From Chitinophagaceae bacterium (lineage in GTDB: Bacteria; Bacteroidota; Bacteroidia; Chitinophagales; Chitinophagaceae): a DNA stretch of 64,000 bases. Numbering within the stretch: position 1 is the first letter of the stretch; each line of letters starts with the position of its first letter. The notes beneath the pieces are model-generated. The model had not been told where the DNA came from, made no database searches, and saw nothing but the letters and a program-made list of their open reading frames with translations. Shown here in pieces: positions 1 through 8,417 of this stretch. The translations under genes and the position numbers were made by a program. Where the stretch lies: contig CANLAE010000001.1 of the NCBI GenBank assembly GCA_947488765.1, positions 1 to 64,000 of the forward strand. The letters are read 5' to 3'.

Positions 1-88
1 CAAGTTCATGCTGTAATCCGAACTCACTATAAAGCTCAATTGGCGTTTGTTGAATTGTATCGAAAAATCTATTTATTTTATCTAACAT
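1..88 (-). CDS. Unrecognised protein, N-terminal 29 residues only
   Basis: An open frame begins with ATG at 88 and runs off the left edge of the window. It starts MLDKINRFFDTIQ and continues through PIELYSEFGLQHEL. I do not recognise the family and the visible part is too short to assign. It lies on the same strand as the mobile-element genes to its right, so it may be cargo of the same island. Confidence 0.45.
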   Translation of the reverse strand, partial: MLDKINRFFDTIQQTPIELYSEFGLQHEL

Positions 89-130
89 AATGTTTTACAT
101 TTTCGTTTTTAGGCTTACCACTAACTTGTA

Positions 131-193
131 TATATGCGCTATAAATATTCGTCTATCCACCCATTTTTGGGAGTATATGCGCTACATAGTAGC
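131..193. repeat. Short direct and inverted repeats in the island intergenic region
   Basis: The 11-mer TATATGCGCTA occurs at 131-141 and again at 174-184. The second copy runs into a perfect 6-bp inverted repeat, CGCTAC-ATA-GTAGCG. Such repeats near an integrase remnant could be recombinase or regulator binding sites, but nothing in the sequence proves this. The rest of the 89-249 interval shows nothing I can name. Confidence 0.3.
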
Positions 194-249
194 GTATTTT
201 TCAAATATAATTATAAATCATCAAAAGGGCTTTTTATATGTCGTATGCT

Positions 250-490
250 TTATGTGCTAACATGTATATAAATCTTTGTGGGTTTGCTAATATTATGGCC
301 TAATAATTCTTGTATATATCTCAAACCAGTTCCGCTTTCTAGCAAATGAGTGGCATAACTGTGGCGTAACCAATGCAAACTAACGGTTTTAATATTCCAG
401 CTTTTTTAATTGCTTGCTTTAAGACGCTTTGCATAATTTTCTCAGAATAAGATTCGCCCCGTATTTCAATTCAAACAAAAAAGTCGTGGA
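250..490 (-). pseudogene. Tyrosine recombinase C-terminal remnant, frameshifted
   Basis: Read on the minus strand, 250-395 encodes [13 protein letters not shown], then ELLGHNISK and IYIHVST before a TAA stop. This is the C-terminal catalytic block of a XerD-like tyrosine recombinase (HxxR, GH and the final Tyr). Just upstream, at about 395-470, GESYSEKIMQ is encoded in another frame. Upstream of that, LFE lies in a third frame. At least two frameshifts separate parts of one ancestral protein and no upstream catalytic domain remains, so it is a decayed copy. An intact but different integrase lies at 2401-3621, which suggests successive insertions at this locus. Confidence 0.7.
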
Positions 491-594
491 TTTACAAAGA
501 CAGAATCTGTATTTCTCATCCGTAAAGAAAAGCTTATTAAGTTATTAAAATATAAATATATGATTGTATCTAACAGTATGATGAAATTGAAATA

Positions 595-837
595 CTAGTA
601 ACGTTTTTCTTTCACTTGTTTCTTATTTTTATAAATTAAATAACCTACCAATGAAAGAGTTACTATTCCACCTACCCACATCCAAATTTTACTGTTGTTT
701 GAACCAGCGCTACCTTCGGGTATGCCTTCTTTTATGACCTCTTTGGGAATTATGTTGTGTGTAAGTTCTGGCAAAGAAGCCTGAGTAGAAGAAGGGAACA
801 AATCCTTTAATGTCATTCTTGATTTAATAACTTCCAT
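595..837 (-). CDS. Small single-pass membrane protein, unknown function
   Basis: An 80-residue protein. A polar N-terminal half is followed by one hydrophobic segment at about residues 51-69 (WMWVGGIVTLSLVGYLIY) and a Lys-rich tail, which suggests a C-terminal anchor or single-pass inner-membrane protein. It overlaps the preceding Zn-ribbon gene by about 25 nt. A second ATG at codon 8 (816) would remove most of that overlap. It is the last gene of a three-gene chain (1459 to 595). I do not recognise the family. The context suggests accessory mobile-element cargo. Confidence 0.55.
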   Translation of the reverse strand: MEVIKSRMTLKDLFPSSTQASLPELTHNIIPKEVIKEGIPEGSAGSNNSKIWMWVGGIVTLSLVGYLIYKNKKQVKEKRY

Positions 838-1181
838 ACTATCATTTTTTGAGGGTTTATTACTATGTAAGCATATCCTAACACGACACCCGCACGGTGT
901 CCATCGATTGAAATAAATCTCTCAGTAACAGAGAAGTCAAATTCCATTTCTTCTGCGCGAATTGGATCAAATGGGTTGCCTTGTCCGAATCGAGACCATA
1001 ACAATTCTAATACAAATGCTGTTTTCTTTTTAAGTTTTCGCATTATAGCTGCTGCTTTGCGTTTTTCTTTTTCACGAATACTTTTCGCTTTATCATAACA
1101 ATTACTATCATAGCAGTACACTTTATTTAGGCGAATGTCTTCTGGTAAAGGTTCACCGCAATAAGGGCAAATTCGATTCAT
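813..1181 (-). CDS. Zn-ribbon protein of a mobile element, unknown function
   Basis: A 122-residue protein. Its N-terminus has four cysteines, C5-x2-C8 and C23-x4-C28, consistent with a zinc ribbon. A strongly basic helix follows (REKEKRKAAAIMRKLKKK, about 36-53), then a C-terminal part without recognisable motifs. The zinc site plus basic helix suggests nucleic-acid binding. The ATG overlaps the stop of the upstream HTH gene by 4 nt, so translation is probably coupled. The function is not known to me. Confidence 0.6.
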   Translation of the reverse strand: MNRICPYCGEPLPEDIRLNKVYCYDSNCYDKAKSIREKEKRKAAAIMRKLKKKTAFVLELLWSRFGQGNPFDPIRAEEMEFDFSVTERFISIDGHRAGVVLGYAYIVINPQKMIVWKLLNQE

Positions 1182-1459
1182 AATTTTGGATTTAGGTTAT
1201 TTGTTAAAGAATATTTTTTGACGGCATCTAAAATTTCTGATTTTATGTAGTATAGTTTCCCGCCGAGTTTATGGAAAGGAAGAATTCCTGAAGCACGCCA
1301 CTTCGCCAAGCATCTTTTGGTTACTTTCAAAAACGAAAGTGTATCTGCCTCATCCAATAATATCTGATCGGCTGGTGACTGATTACATTTTTCTATTAAC
1401 TCAATTATTTCATTTTTTAATTCGCCTAATTCGGGCCAGCGATGTTCGTAACTTTTCAT
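1178..1459 (-). CDS. Helix-turn-helix (MerR/Xis-like) DNA-binding protein
   Basis: A 93-residue protein. Residues about 37-85 contain the pattern LSFLKVTKRCLAKWRASG, then LPFHKLGGKLYY and a C-terminal helix. This is the winged-helix HTH_17 type found in excisionases and element regulators of Bacteroidota. It is first in the chain with the Zn-ribbon and membrane-protein genes and lies on the same strand as the integrase, so a role as excisionase or regulator is likely. No assay-level function can be given. Confidence 0.7.
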   Translation of the reverse strand: MKSYEHRWPELGELKNEIIELIEKCNQSPADQILLDEADTLSFLKVTKRCLAKWRASGILPFHKLGGKLYYIKSEILDAVKKYSLTNNLNPKL

Positions 1460-1521
1460 CTCTAAAATATTTAGAACAAAATTATTATCAGCTAATTAAA
1501 ATCTATTGGACTAAATAAACG

Positions 1522-1551
1522 AAAACCCCCACGGATGCGTGGGGGTTTTTT
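1522..1551 (-). terminator. Strong hairpin terminator after the RteC-like gene
   Basis: Perfect 11-bp stem AAAACCCCCAC / GTGGGGGTTTT with a 6-nt loop and T-runs on both strands. It sits just downstream of the RteC-like gene (which ends at 1575) and upstream of the HTH gene, so it probably ends the RteC-like transcript. It could also act on plus-strand transcription. Confidence 0.8.
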
Positions 1552-1574
1552 AAGTAAAATATTTTGTTGAATCA

Positions 1575-2378
1575 TTAAATATCCTTTAATAATTCTCTTA
1601 AAATCTTATATCTAAATTTTTCTCTCCTATTAATTTCATTTATCATCTCAGACCACTTGAAATCTTTTAGTGCGAATATTTTTTTAAGATTGGCAATAAA
1701 CTCTGTCTTATGTTGCTCTGTTGAGAAAGCTATATATCCTTTTTCCTCAAGCGCTAAAATTATTTCTGTAATCAAAAGTTCAGGTCTTTTTGTCTTTTTC
1801 CAATTTACAAGTTTCAAATTCGGAATATCCGATTCCAGCTTCATTTTACACAACTCTAATTTCATGTTTATAAACTGAAAAAATTCAAACCTCAGATTTA
1901 TTTCATTTTTAATAATTTGAAAATCGCTTTCCTTTAAATTTAATCTTGAAAAAGGAATAATTGTGTTTTCACATTTCCAGTTGAAATTAAAGAACACCAG
2001 ATGTTGGTTGAAGGGATAGTATGTCAAAACCATTTTAGTACATTCCGTAATTAATAAGGAAACGGTTTTTATTTTTTCTTGGTGTGATATTTTTTTGTCG
2101 CTAATGAATTTATTAATTCTTGTGTCTATATCACTTGCATAATCGTTGAAATAAGGCAAAAAATTTGTCGCATTTATTCTTAATGGTTCAATGCTTTTGA
2201 CTTTAATATTTTCACTAGTATCAGAAAGAAACTTTTCTAAAGAAAATTTTTTTACCGGAATAATATTGAAATGGCTAATAGACAAAGATTCTTTATACTC
2301 ATCTATAACTTTTTTTAGTGATGCTTTTTCATAAAGCTGAATTCTTTCGATTGTTGGTATTTGAATACTGTTTTTCAT
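1575..2378 (-). CDS. RteC-like regulatory protein (tentative)
   Basis: A 267-residue cytosolic protein without signal or membrane segments. The C-terminal third (KRPELLITEIILALEEKGYI, then a segment ending in INRREKFRYKILRELL) has the arrangement of the RteC family: a short helix selecting for T/ELI-like residues, an F-rich stretch, and a terminal R-K-R-K helix. The middle region NLRFEFFQFINMK also fits. RteC controls excision of CTnDOT-like elements. The similarity was judged by eye, so a different helical protein is possible. The gene lies directly downstream (by transcription) of the integrase, 23 nt away, which supports a role in the same element. Confidence 0.45.
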   Translation of the reverse strand: MKNSIQIPTIERIQLYEKASLKKVIDEYKESLSISHFNIIPVKKFSLEKFLSDTSENIKVKSIEPLRINATNFLPYFNDYASDIDTRINKFISDKKISHQEKIKTVSLLITECTKMVLTYYPFNQHLVFFNFNWKCENTIIPFSRLNLKESDFQIIKNEINLRFEFFQFINMKLELCKMKLESDIPNLKLVNWKKTKRPELLITEIILALEEKGYIAFSTEQHKTEFIANLKKIFALKDFKWSEMINEINRREKFRYKILRELLKDI

Positions 2379-2400
2379 GTAGGTATTTTTTTGAATAATA

Positions 2401-3621
2401 TTATTTAAAGACCTCCCTGACCTTGCTCATATCGGTTTTGACTTTATCGGCCACAACACGAGCATATCGAATTGTATGTTTCAAGGATGTGTGTCCGAGC
2501 ATCTTACTAACTGTTTCTATGGGCACGCCGTTAGAGAGTGTAACAGTAGTAGCAAAGGTATGTCGTGCAAGATGCATAAACAGTTTTTTATCTATATTGC
2601 ATAGCTGTGAAATTGATTTTAGATTGCGATTCAAAACCTGATTGCATGGGACGTGCCAAACAAAATCCCTAGGGTCTGGGGTTGGTGAGTATTGTTTCAA
2701 TATGCGAATTGCTGGCTCAATAAGTGGGATGATACTCATACCACTTGTTTTTTGTCTTGGCTTTTTGATATAATAACTACCATCATTATCGGATTTGATA
2801 TTATCACGTTTAAGTTGGAAGATATCTGCGTAGGCCATTCCAGTGTAGCAAGCAAAAAGAAAGATATCTCTACTGCGTGCTAACATCTCGGATTTTATTT
2901 CAACAGTTGCAACCTTCTCTATTTCCTCCTTTACCAGATAATCTCTGTCAACTGGTTTGAAACCTACCTTAAATTCCTCAAATGGATTGGTACGAATTGC
3001 GCCGGATTTGATGGCAGCTTTTAAAATGGTACGTAAGCAATTCATTAGAGTTAATGCAGAGTTGTGACTATTCCCTTTTTCATAGCGGAGAAATTTGAAT
3101 AACTGTGTAAGAAGTCCTTCATTCATGCTGGCCACAGCTATATTTTGTGTATTGTATTTTGTTTTAAGGAACTCTTCCATATAATTGCGAATACGTTTAT
3201 ATTTTGAGAACGTAGATTTTGCAATATCAATTCCCACACGATTGCTCATTTCGTTTATTCGATTGTCTGCATACTCCATGAGGGTTTGTGGTGGCTTTTC
3301 CTGTCCTTTGATTTTAGATACCAATTCATCTAGCGTAAAAATATTACCTGAAAATCTCATTTCATCGAAGTTCTCTCGTACCTTGTATTGGATACGTTCG
3401 AGGTGTTGGTTGATTGTCTGGGCTTCCTTGCCTAAGCCTGCCATACGGCTATCCGTTTTTATCCATTGTGATTTGACACAATATAGGCCGGTAAAGATGT
3501 CCTTTCGCTGTCCCCGGTAGGAGATACGAAGTACGATTGGGAACTTGCCATCTTCATTTTCGTAGGTGCTGCGAAGCAGAAAACTGATACGGATGTCAAG
3601 TGGTTGCTGAAATTTGTACAT
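2401..3621 (-). CDS. Tyrosine recombinase/integrase, Bacteroidota type
   Basis: About 406 residues from the ATG at 3621; an upstream in-frame ATG at 3678 would add 19 residues. The N-terminus is an arm-binding domain (LRSTYENEDGKFPIVLRIS), followed by a SAM-like core-binding domain and the catalytic domain. Visible catalytic residues are the beta-sheet Lys in IKKPRQKTSG, HLARHTFA (HxxR), LGHTSLKHTIRYARV (His and the nucleophilic Tyr). The first Arg of the usual TGxR motif is replaced (TGMAYADI), as in IntDOT-like enzymes. It sits beside the 3' end of tRNA-Phe, a common target. It appears intact and is probably the integrase of the element to its left. Confidence 0.88.
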   Translation of the reverse strand: MYKFQQPLDIRISFLLRSTYENEDGKFPIVLRISYRGQRKDIFTGLYCVKSQWIKTDSRMAGLGKEAQTINQHLERIQYKVRENFDEMRFSGNIFTLDELVSKIKGQEKPPQTLMEYADNRINEMSNRVGIDIAKSTFSKYKRIRNYMEEFLKTKYNTQNIAVASMNEGLLTQLFKFLRYEKGNSHNSALTLMNCLRTILKAAIKSGAIRTNPFEEFKVGFKPVDRDYLVKEEIEKVATVEIKSEMLARSRDIFLFACYTGMAYADIFQLKRDNIKSDNDGSYYIKKPRQKTSGMSIIPLIEPAIRILKQYSPTPDPRDFVWHVPCNQVLNRNLKSISQLCNIDKKLFMHLARHTFATTVTLSNGVPIETVSKMLGHTSLKHTIRYARVVADKVKTDMSKVREVFK

Positions 3622-3658
3622 ACCTGAAATTTTTAAAGTTAAAAATCTGATTTCAGGT
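3622..3658 (-). promoter_or_regulatory. Inverted repeat directly upstream of the integrase start
   Basis: ACCTGAAAT at 3622-3630 and its exact complement ATTTCAGGT at 3650-3658 flank a 19-nt AT-rich spacer. The repeat abuts the ATG at 3621 and would lie inside the coding region only if the 3678 start were used. It could be an operator or an RNA hairpin over the ribosome entry site. This placement favours the 3621 start. Confidence 0.35.
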
Positions 3659-3790
3659 GCATACTCGAAGGTGCACAATGATGCATAACTATGCTCATTG
3701 TACCAAAGCTGCTAGAGAGGTCAAAATCATGTCTCCGGAATTACACCAAATTTGTGCTATTATGTGCACATATATTCATTTAGTGTAAAA

Positions 3791-3835
3791 TAAAAAAGGT
3801 TGAAAATCATCATGTTTCATTGATTTTCAACCTTT
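3791..3835 (-). terminator. tRNA-Phe terminator
   Basis: Perfect 15-bp stem (3795-3809 with 3821-3835, AAAGGTTGAAAATCA and its complement) with an 11-nt loop, followed on the minus strand by TTTTTTATTTT. It begins 5 nt after the tRNA-Phe 3' end and is a textbook intrinsic terminator for that gene. Confidence 0.85.
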
Positions 3836-3839
3836 AAAG

Positions 3840-3912
3840 TGGTGTGGGCCGGGATTGAACCGGCGACACAAGGATTTTCAGTCCTTTGCTCTACCAACTG
3901 AGCTACCGCACC
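3840..3912 (-). tRNA. tRNA-Phe (GAA)
   Basis: A 73-nt cloverleaf on the minus strand. It has D arm GCTC...GAGC, anticodon loop CTGAAAA (anticodon GAA) on stem AAGGA/TCCTT, T arm GCCGG-TTCAATC-CCGGC and discriminator A, with no encoded CCA. The acceptor stem GGTGCGG / CCACACC has a C5-A68 mismatch, all other pairs being good. The 3' end faces the integrase gene, so the acceptor end may have been rewritten by insertion of the neighbouring element. Confidence 0.93.
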
Positions 3913-4011
3913 TTCACTCTGTTACGAATGAGTCCCTTTCGGGGCAGCAAAAATAGGGGGATTTCGCAAATAATCCACATCAAATTATTTTTATCTCATT
4001 TTTTATTGAGA

Positions 4012-4797
4012 TTATTCAAATACTTTTTCTGAATTGATATTTTCCAACACCGCATTCCACAATTCATTTCTCTTTGTCAATGCTTCAATTGAGGCTTTTG
4101 TAGCGGCTTCCCATTTGTCATAATCGGTTCCGCAAAGTGTGGTTAGCATTTCAATTGCCAAATGGCTGTGGTGATCCCCATCTACTTCAATATGCCTTTC
4201 TAAATAATATTTAAACACATTCAATGCTTCTGAATGCGCCAAAGAAAGTTCTTTCACAATTCCAATAAACATATCGGGTATCAAATCTTCTCTTCCAAAA
4301 GTAAATACAGCAGCTTGCACATGTATTGGCTCATTGCGAATAATGTGAAAAGTATGGTTTACAAAATTTTGAATGGCAACAGGTAATTTCAATTTTTCCA
4401 TTGCACCTGTAATATCAACACCTTGTTGTAGGTAAAAAATCAATCCTTCAATAATAGTAGTATCTGCACCCATTTGTTGCATTGCTTTTAAATACAATTC
4501 AAAATGGCTGATACGATTTCCTTGTTCATCTATATCACTCTCTTCGCCCAATACTATTTCATTAATTAAGTAACGTGTATTCGCATTACCAACAGGCAAC
4601 CACGGCGTATCTGTGCAAGTAAGATTTTTTTGCAAACTTTTTAATAAGCTCATAAAATCCCAAACTGCAAACACATGCCATTGGGTAAATTTTTGAAGTT
4701 GATCAAGCGTTTGCATTTGAGCATACAATGGATGTGCAACCAATTCTTCACGTACAGGAGCGATCGATGATTTTAGTGTTTCTATAAATTTATTCAT
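4012..4797 (-). CDS. DUF3050 (heme-oxygenase-fold) protein
   Basis: About 261 residues from the ATG at 4797 (MNKFIETLKSSIAPVREELV). An upstream ATG at 4830 would add an atypical hydrophobic 11-residue leader. Recognisable features are HPLYAQMQTLDQLQKFTQWHVFAVWDFMSL near the N-terminus and a later EALNVFKYYLERHIEVDGDHH segment with clustered acidic and His residues. This is the pattern of DUF3050 proteins, which have a heme-oxygenase/TenA-like helical fold and a likely metal site. The reaction is unknown. It is a single gene between tRNA-Phe and asnS. Confidence 0.8.
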   Translation of the reverse strand: MNKFIETLKSSIAPVREELVAHPLYAQMQTLDQLQKFTQWHVFAVWDFMSLLKSLQKNLTCTDTPWLPVGNANTRYLINEIVLGEESDIDEQGNRISHFELYLKAMQQMGADTTIIEGLIFYLQQGVDITGAMEKLKLPVAIQNFVNHTFHIIRNEPIHVQAAVFTFGREDLIPDMFIGIVKELSLAHSEALNVFKYYLERHIEVDGDHHSHLAIEMLTTLCGTDYDKWEAATKASIEALTKRNELWNAVLENINSEKVFE

Positions 4798-4885
4798 AAG
4801 TAAGTTAATTGCCCTTACAACAAACAACAAATAAAAAGGTTGCCTGATAGGTGCACCCTTTTTATAAAAATATTATTAAAATCAA

Positions 4886-6337
4886 TTAAAATTCGCAGTT
4901 CTTAGGAGTTCTTGCAAAAGGGATAACGTCTCTGATGTTGGTCATGCCGCTTACAAATTGTACCATGCGTTCAAAACCCAAACCAAACCCTGCATGTGGC
5001 ACACTACCAAAGCGGCGTGTATCCAAATACCAACTCATTTCTTCAACAGGTATATGAAAGTCTTTCATTCTTGCTTCTAACTTTTCTAAACGTTCTTCTC
5101 TTTGGCTTCCACCAACAATTTCACCAATTCCTGGAGCCAGAATATCCATCGCTGCTACCGTTTCTTTACCCGGCTCACAACCATCATTCATGCGCATATA
5201 AAATGCTTTAATTGCTGCAGGATATCCGGTTACAATAACAGGCTTTTTAAAATGTTTTTCTACCAAATATCTTTCGTGTTCGCTTTGCATATCAATACCC
5301 CAGCTAACATCATACTTAAATTTCTTTTTCTTGTAAGCCGGACTATCCAATAAAATCTGAATAGCTTCTGTGTAGGTGATTCTTTCAAATTGATTGTCTG
5401 TTACAAACTTTAATTTCTCAATCAACCCCATTTCACTTCTTTCTGCTTGTGGTTTTTGTTTTTCTTCTTCGGCAAGTCTTGCATCTAAAAATTCAAGATC
5501 TTCCATGTTGTGTTTCATGGCATAACGAATAAGGTATTGGATAAATTCCTCAGCCAAATTCATGTTGTCTTCAATATCATTAAAAGCAACTTCGGGTTCT
5601 ATCATCCAAAACTCAGCAAGATGCCTAGCCGTGTTGCTATTCTCTGCCCTGAATGTTGGCCCAAATGTATAAATTTCACTAAAAGCCATTGCCCCTAATT
5701 CACCTTCCAGTTGACCACTAACAGTAAGGTTGGTGCTTTTGCCAAAAAAATCTTCTTTAAAATCTATTTCTCCTGATTCGTTTTTTGCAGCACTCCCATC
5801 TACCGGCAATGTAGTAACTCTAAACATTTCTCCGGCACCTTCTGCGTCGCTAGATGTAATAATTGGCGTATGCAAATACACAAATCCTTTCTCATTAAAA
5901 AACTGATGTACTGCAAATGCCAATGAATGTCTTACACGAAATACAGATCCGAAAGTATTGGTTCTAAAACGCAAATGCGCAATCTCTCTCAAAAATTCAA
6001 GGCTGTGTTTTTTAGGTTGCAATGGATATTTTTCTGCATCACTCAGTCCCAATAATTCTATGGTGTTCGCTTTTAATTCTACTTTTTGTCCTTTACCCAA
6101 ACTTGCAACAACCTCGCCAGTAACTTTCAAGGATGCCCCTGTTGTTATATTTTTCAAAGTAGCATCATCCAACAATCCCAGAGTTGCAACTACTTGCAAA
6201 TTGTTGTTGGTACTGCCGTCATTCAATGCAATAAACTGGTTATTTCTAAACGTTCGTACCCAGCCCATTACCGTTACTACATGTCCCGTTTGCTCACTTT
6301 GCAGAAGTTCTTTTACTTTAATTCGTTTGTTAAACAT
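4886..6337 (-). CDS. asnS: Asparagine-tRNA ligase
   Basis: About 483 residues from the ATG at 6337 ([12 protein letters not shown]); an upstream frame extension to 6400 is unlikely to be used. It charges tRNA-Asn in the cytosol. The N-terminal OB-fold anticodon-binding domain carries [11 protein letters not shown]. The class II catalytic core has [21 protein letters not shown] (motif 2) and [12 protein letters not shown] (motif 3). The acidic site EAEG-like [11 protein letters not shown] is the asparagine-specific region. Length is normal for bacterial AsnRS. It is divergent from rho. Confidence 0.97.
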   Translation of the reverse strand: MFNKRIKVKELLQSEQTGHVVTVMGWVRTFRNNQFIALNDGSTNNNLQVVATLGLLDDATLKNITTGASLKVTGEVVASLGKGQKVELKANTIELLGLSDAEKYPLQPKKHSLEFLREIAHLRFRTNTFGSVFRVRHSLAFAVHQFFNEKGFVYLHTPIITSSDAEGAGEMFRVTTLPVDGSAAKNESGEIDFKEDFFGKSTNLTVSGQLEGELGAMAFSEIYTFGPTFRAENSNTARHLAEFWMIEPEVAFNDIEDNMNLAEEFIQYLIRYAMKHNMEDLEFLDARLAEEEKQKPQAERSEMGLIEKLKFVTDNQFERITYTEAIQILLDSPAYKKKKFKYDVSWGIDMQSEHERYLVEKHFKKPVIVTGYPAAIKAFYMRMNDGCEPGKETVAAMDILAPGIGEIVGGSQREERLEKLEARMKDFHIPVEEMSWYLDTRRFGSVPHAGFGLGFERMVQFVSGMTNIRDVIPFARTPKNCEF

Positions 6338-6713
6338 GCTAAAAATTGTTTTATTGGATTCAGCTTTTATCCCTCTGTTGAAGCTTTTGTTGCGTTGCAC
6401 TCTTGTACTTTCTGTTCGCTATTCATCAGAAAATGAATCAGACACAACATTCAAATTGTGGCAAATATACACTTCGGGCAGTGTTTGTCTTTAAACAAAA
6501 CAACCTCTTTAAAAAAAAAATTTGTTTGGTTACAAAAACCTTTCTTAACATTGCATTGGAAACAATGTTGATGGTTTCAAAGATTTTTATTCTCCGGCAC
6601 ATCAGCAAAACGTCTTTTCCAAATCAGCACAAATCATATTTACTTAGAATTTCAACATTAGTTCGCAAAAAATTTATAGAACAGACTCCAAATTTTTTCA
6701 TTCAAATATCCAT
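6338..6713. other. Divergent asnS/rho intergenic region
   Basis: About 376 nt between the asnS start and the rho start. On the minus strand TATATTTG (6462-6469) matches the Bacteroidota -7 box TAnnTTTG, but no TTTG lies 19-21 nt upstream, so it is only a partial promoter for asnS about 125 nt from its ATG. I see no convincing rho promoter, RNA gene or repeat. The long rho leader could hold autoregulatory Rho-binding sequence, but no clear motif is visible. Confidence 0.4.
6462..6469 (-). promoter_or_regulatory. Candidate -7 box for asnS
   Basis: The minus strand reads TATATTTG, matching TAnnTTTG. No -33 TTTG at the usual spacing was found, so support is partial. Confidence 0.35.
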
Positions 6714-8324
6714 ATGTACGACATCTTGCAATTGAACGACATGCTACTCCCTGAGCTTTTAGACGTAGCAGAAACACTCAAACTTACCAGCGTTAAAAAA
6801 TTAGATAAGCAAGAACTTATCTATAAAATACTCGATAGCCAAGCCTTGCAAGAAAGCGCAGCTAAAGAAACCAAAAAGCCAAGAACTAGAAAACCTGCAA
6901 CCTTAAAAACAACAACTGCAAATATTACAGAAGAAGCAGAAGTAGTGCAGCCTGAAGAACCGGTAAAGGAAGAAAAAGAAAAGAAAATTGTGGTGAGTAA
7001 GGCAAAGAAAGTAAAACCGGCAGAACCTGTTGCAGAAGCAATTACACCTGATTTAGCACAATTGGCTGAACAAATGTTACAAGCAGCTGAAGCAGCAGAT
7101 AAAAGTGTTGCGGTTGCAGAAGCAACAGCACCAACACAAGATGTACCTCAGCAACACCAGCCTCGTCCTAATTATCCTCGTAGAGAACAACCTGTTTTTA
7201 ATATTGAATTCGACGGAGTTATTTCGGGAGAAGGCGTATTAGAAATGATGCCCGACGGCTATGGCTTTTTAAGAAGCAGCGATTATAATTATTTATCATC
7301 TCCGGATGATGTTTATGTTTCTCCTTCTCAAATAAAATTATTTGGTCTTAAAACTGGCGATACAGTTGCAGGATCAGTTCGTCCACCAAAAGAAGGCGAA
7401 AAATATTTTGCGCTTTTAAAAGTTGATACCATCAATGCATTCAAACCGGAAGAAGTAAGAGACAGAATTCCGTTTGATTATTTAACACCGTTATTTCCTT
7501 ACGAGAAATTAAACTTGTTTACTTCTCCTACTAACTATAGCACACGTATCATGGATTTGTTTACGCCTATAGGTAAAGGTCAGCGTGGCTTAATTGTAGC
7601 GCAGCCCAAAGTAGGTAAAACCATGTTGTTGAAAGAAGTTGCAAATGCAATTGCTGCCAATCATCCTGAGTGTTATTTAATGGTGGTGTTGATAGATGAA
7701 AGACCGGAAGAGGTAACCGATATGGAAAGAAGCGTGAATGCAGAAGTAATTGCATCTACGTTTGATGAGCCAGCTGAAAAACATGTAAAGGTTTCTACGA
7801 TTGCATTACAAAAAGCAAAAAGACTAGTAGAATGTGGCCATGATGTGGTGATATTGTTGGATAGCATTACCCGTTTGGCACGTGCACACAATACAGTTGC
7901 ACCAAGCAGCGGTAAAGTTTTGAGTGGTGGTGTTGAAGCCAATGCAATGCAAAAACCAAAACAGTTTTTTGGTGCTGCCCGTAAAATAGAACATGGAGGA
8001 TCTTTAACTATTTTGGCTACTGCATTAATTGAAACAGGTAGTAAAATGGATGAGGTAATTTTTGAAGAATTCAAAGGAACCGGCAACATGGAATTACAAT
8101 TGGATAGAAGATTAGCCAACAAACGTGTATACCCTGCAATTGATTTGGTTTCATCAAGTACAAGAAGAGATGATTTGTTGTTGGAAAAAGATGTGTTACA
8201 ACGTATGAATATTTTACGTGTATTTATCAATGATATGAACACAGATGAGGCAATGAGTGAATTATTGAAACGTATGAGAGGCACCAAAGACAATGAAGAA
8301 TTTTTGGCAAGTATGAACAGATAA
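6714..8324 (+). CDS. rho: Transcription termination factor Rho
   Basis: A 536-residue hexameric RNA helicase that ends transcription. Residues about 1-45 form the Rho_N helical domain ([14 protein letters not shown]). Residues about 50-150 are a low-complexity insert rich in Lys, Glu, Ala and Thr. Residues about 165-245 are the cold-shock RNA-binding domain ([22 protein letters not shown]). The ATPase core follows, with Walker A PKVGKT near 298-303 and Walker [17 protein letters not shown]. Long disordered N-terminal inserts are typical of Bacteroidota Rho. The gene is followed by an intrinsic terminator and appears monocistronic. Confidence 0.97.
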   Translation: MYDILQLNDMLLPELLDVAETLKLTSVKKLDKQELIYKILDSQALQESAAKETKKPRTRKPATLKTTTANITEEAEVVQPEEPVKEEKEKKIVVSKAKKVKPAEPVAEAITPDLAQLAEQMLQAAEAADKSVAVAEATAPTQDVPQQHQPRPNYPRREQPVFNIEFDGVISGEGVLEMMPDGYGFLRSSDYNYLSSPDDVYVSPSQIKLFGLKTGDTVAGSVRPPKEGEKYFALLKVDTINAFKPEEVRDRIPFDYLTPLFPYEKLNLFTSPTNYSTRIMDLFTPIGKGQRGLIVAQPKVGKTMLLKEVANAIAANHPECYLMVVLIDERPEEVTDMERSVNAEVIASTFDEPAEKHVKVSTIALQKAKRLVECGHDVVILLDSITRLARAHNTVAPSSGKVLSGGVEANAMQKPKQFFGAARKIEHGGSLTILATALIETGSKMDEVIFEEFKGTGNMELQLDRRLANKRVYPAIDLVSSSTRRDDLLLEKDVLQRMNILRVFINDMNTDEAMSELLKRMRGTKDNEEFLASMNR

Positions 8325-8350
8325 TAAAATCTACGCTTACTATTTTTTTG

Positions 8351-8388
8351 AATAGCCATTGGTAATTTATATCAATGGCTATTTTATT
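8351..8388 (+). terminator. rho terminator
   Basis: Stem AATAGCCATTG (8351-8361) / CAATGGCTATT (8373-8383) with an 11-nt loop and a short T-rich tail (TTATT). It lies 27 nt after the rho stop codon. Confidence 0.75.
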
Positions 8389-8417
8389 GAACCCCTTTTC
8401 TCTATTAACTTTAACAC

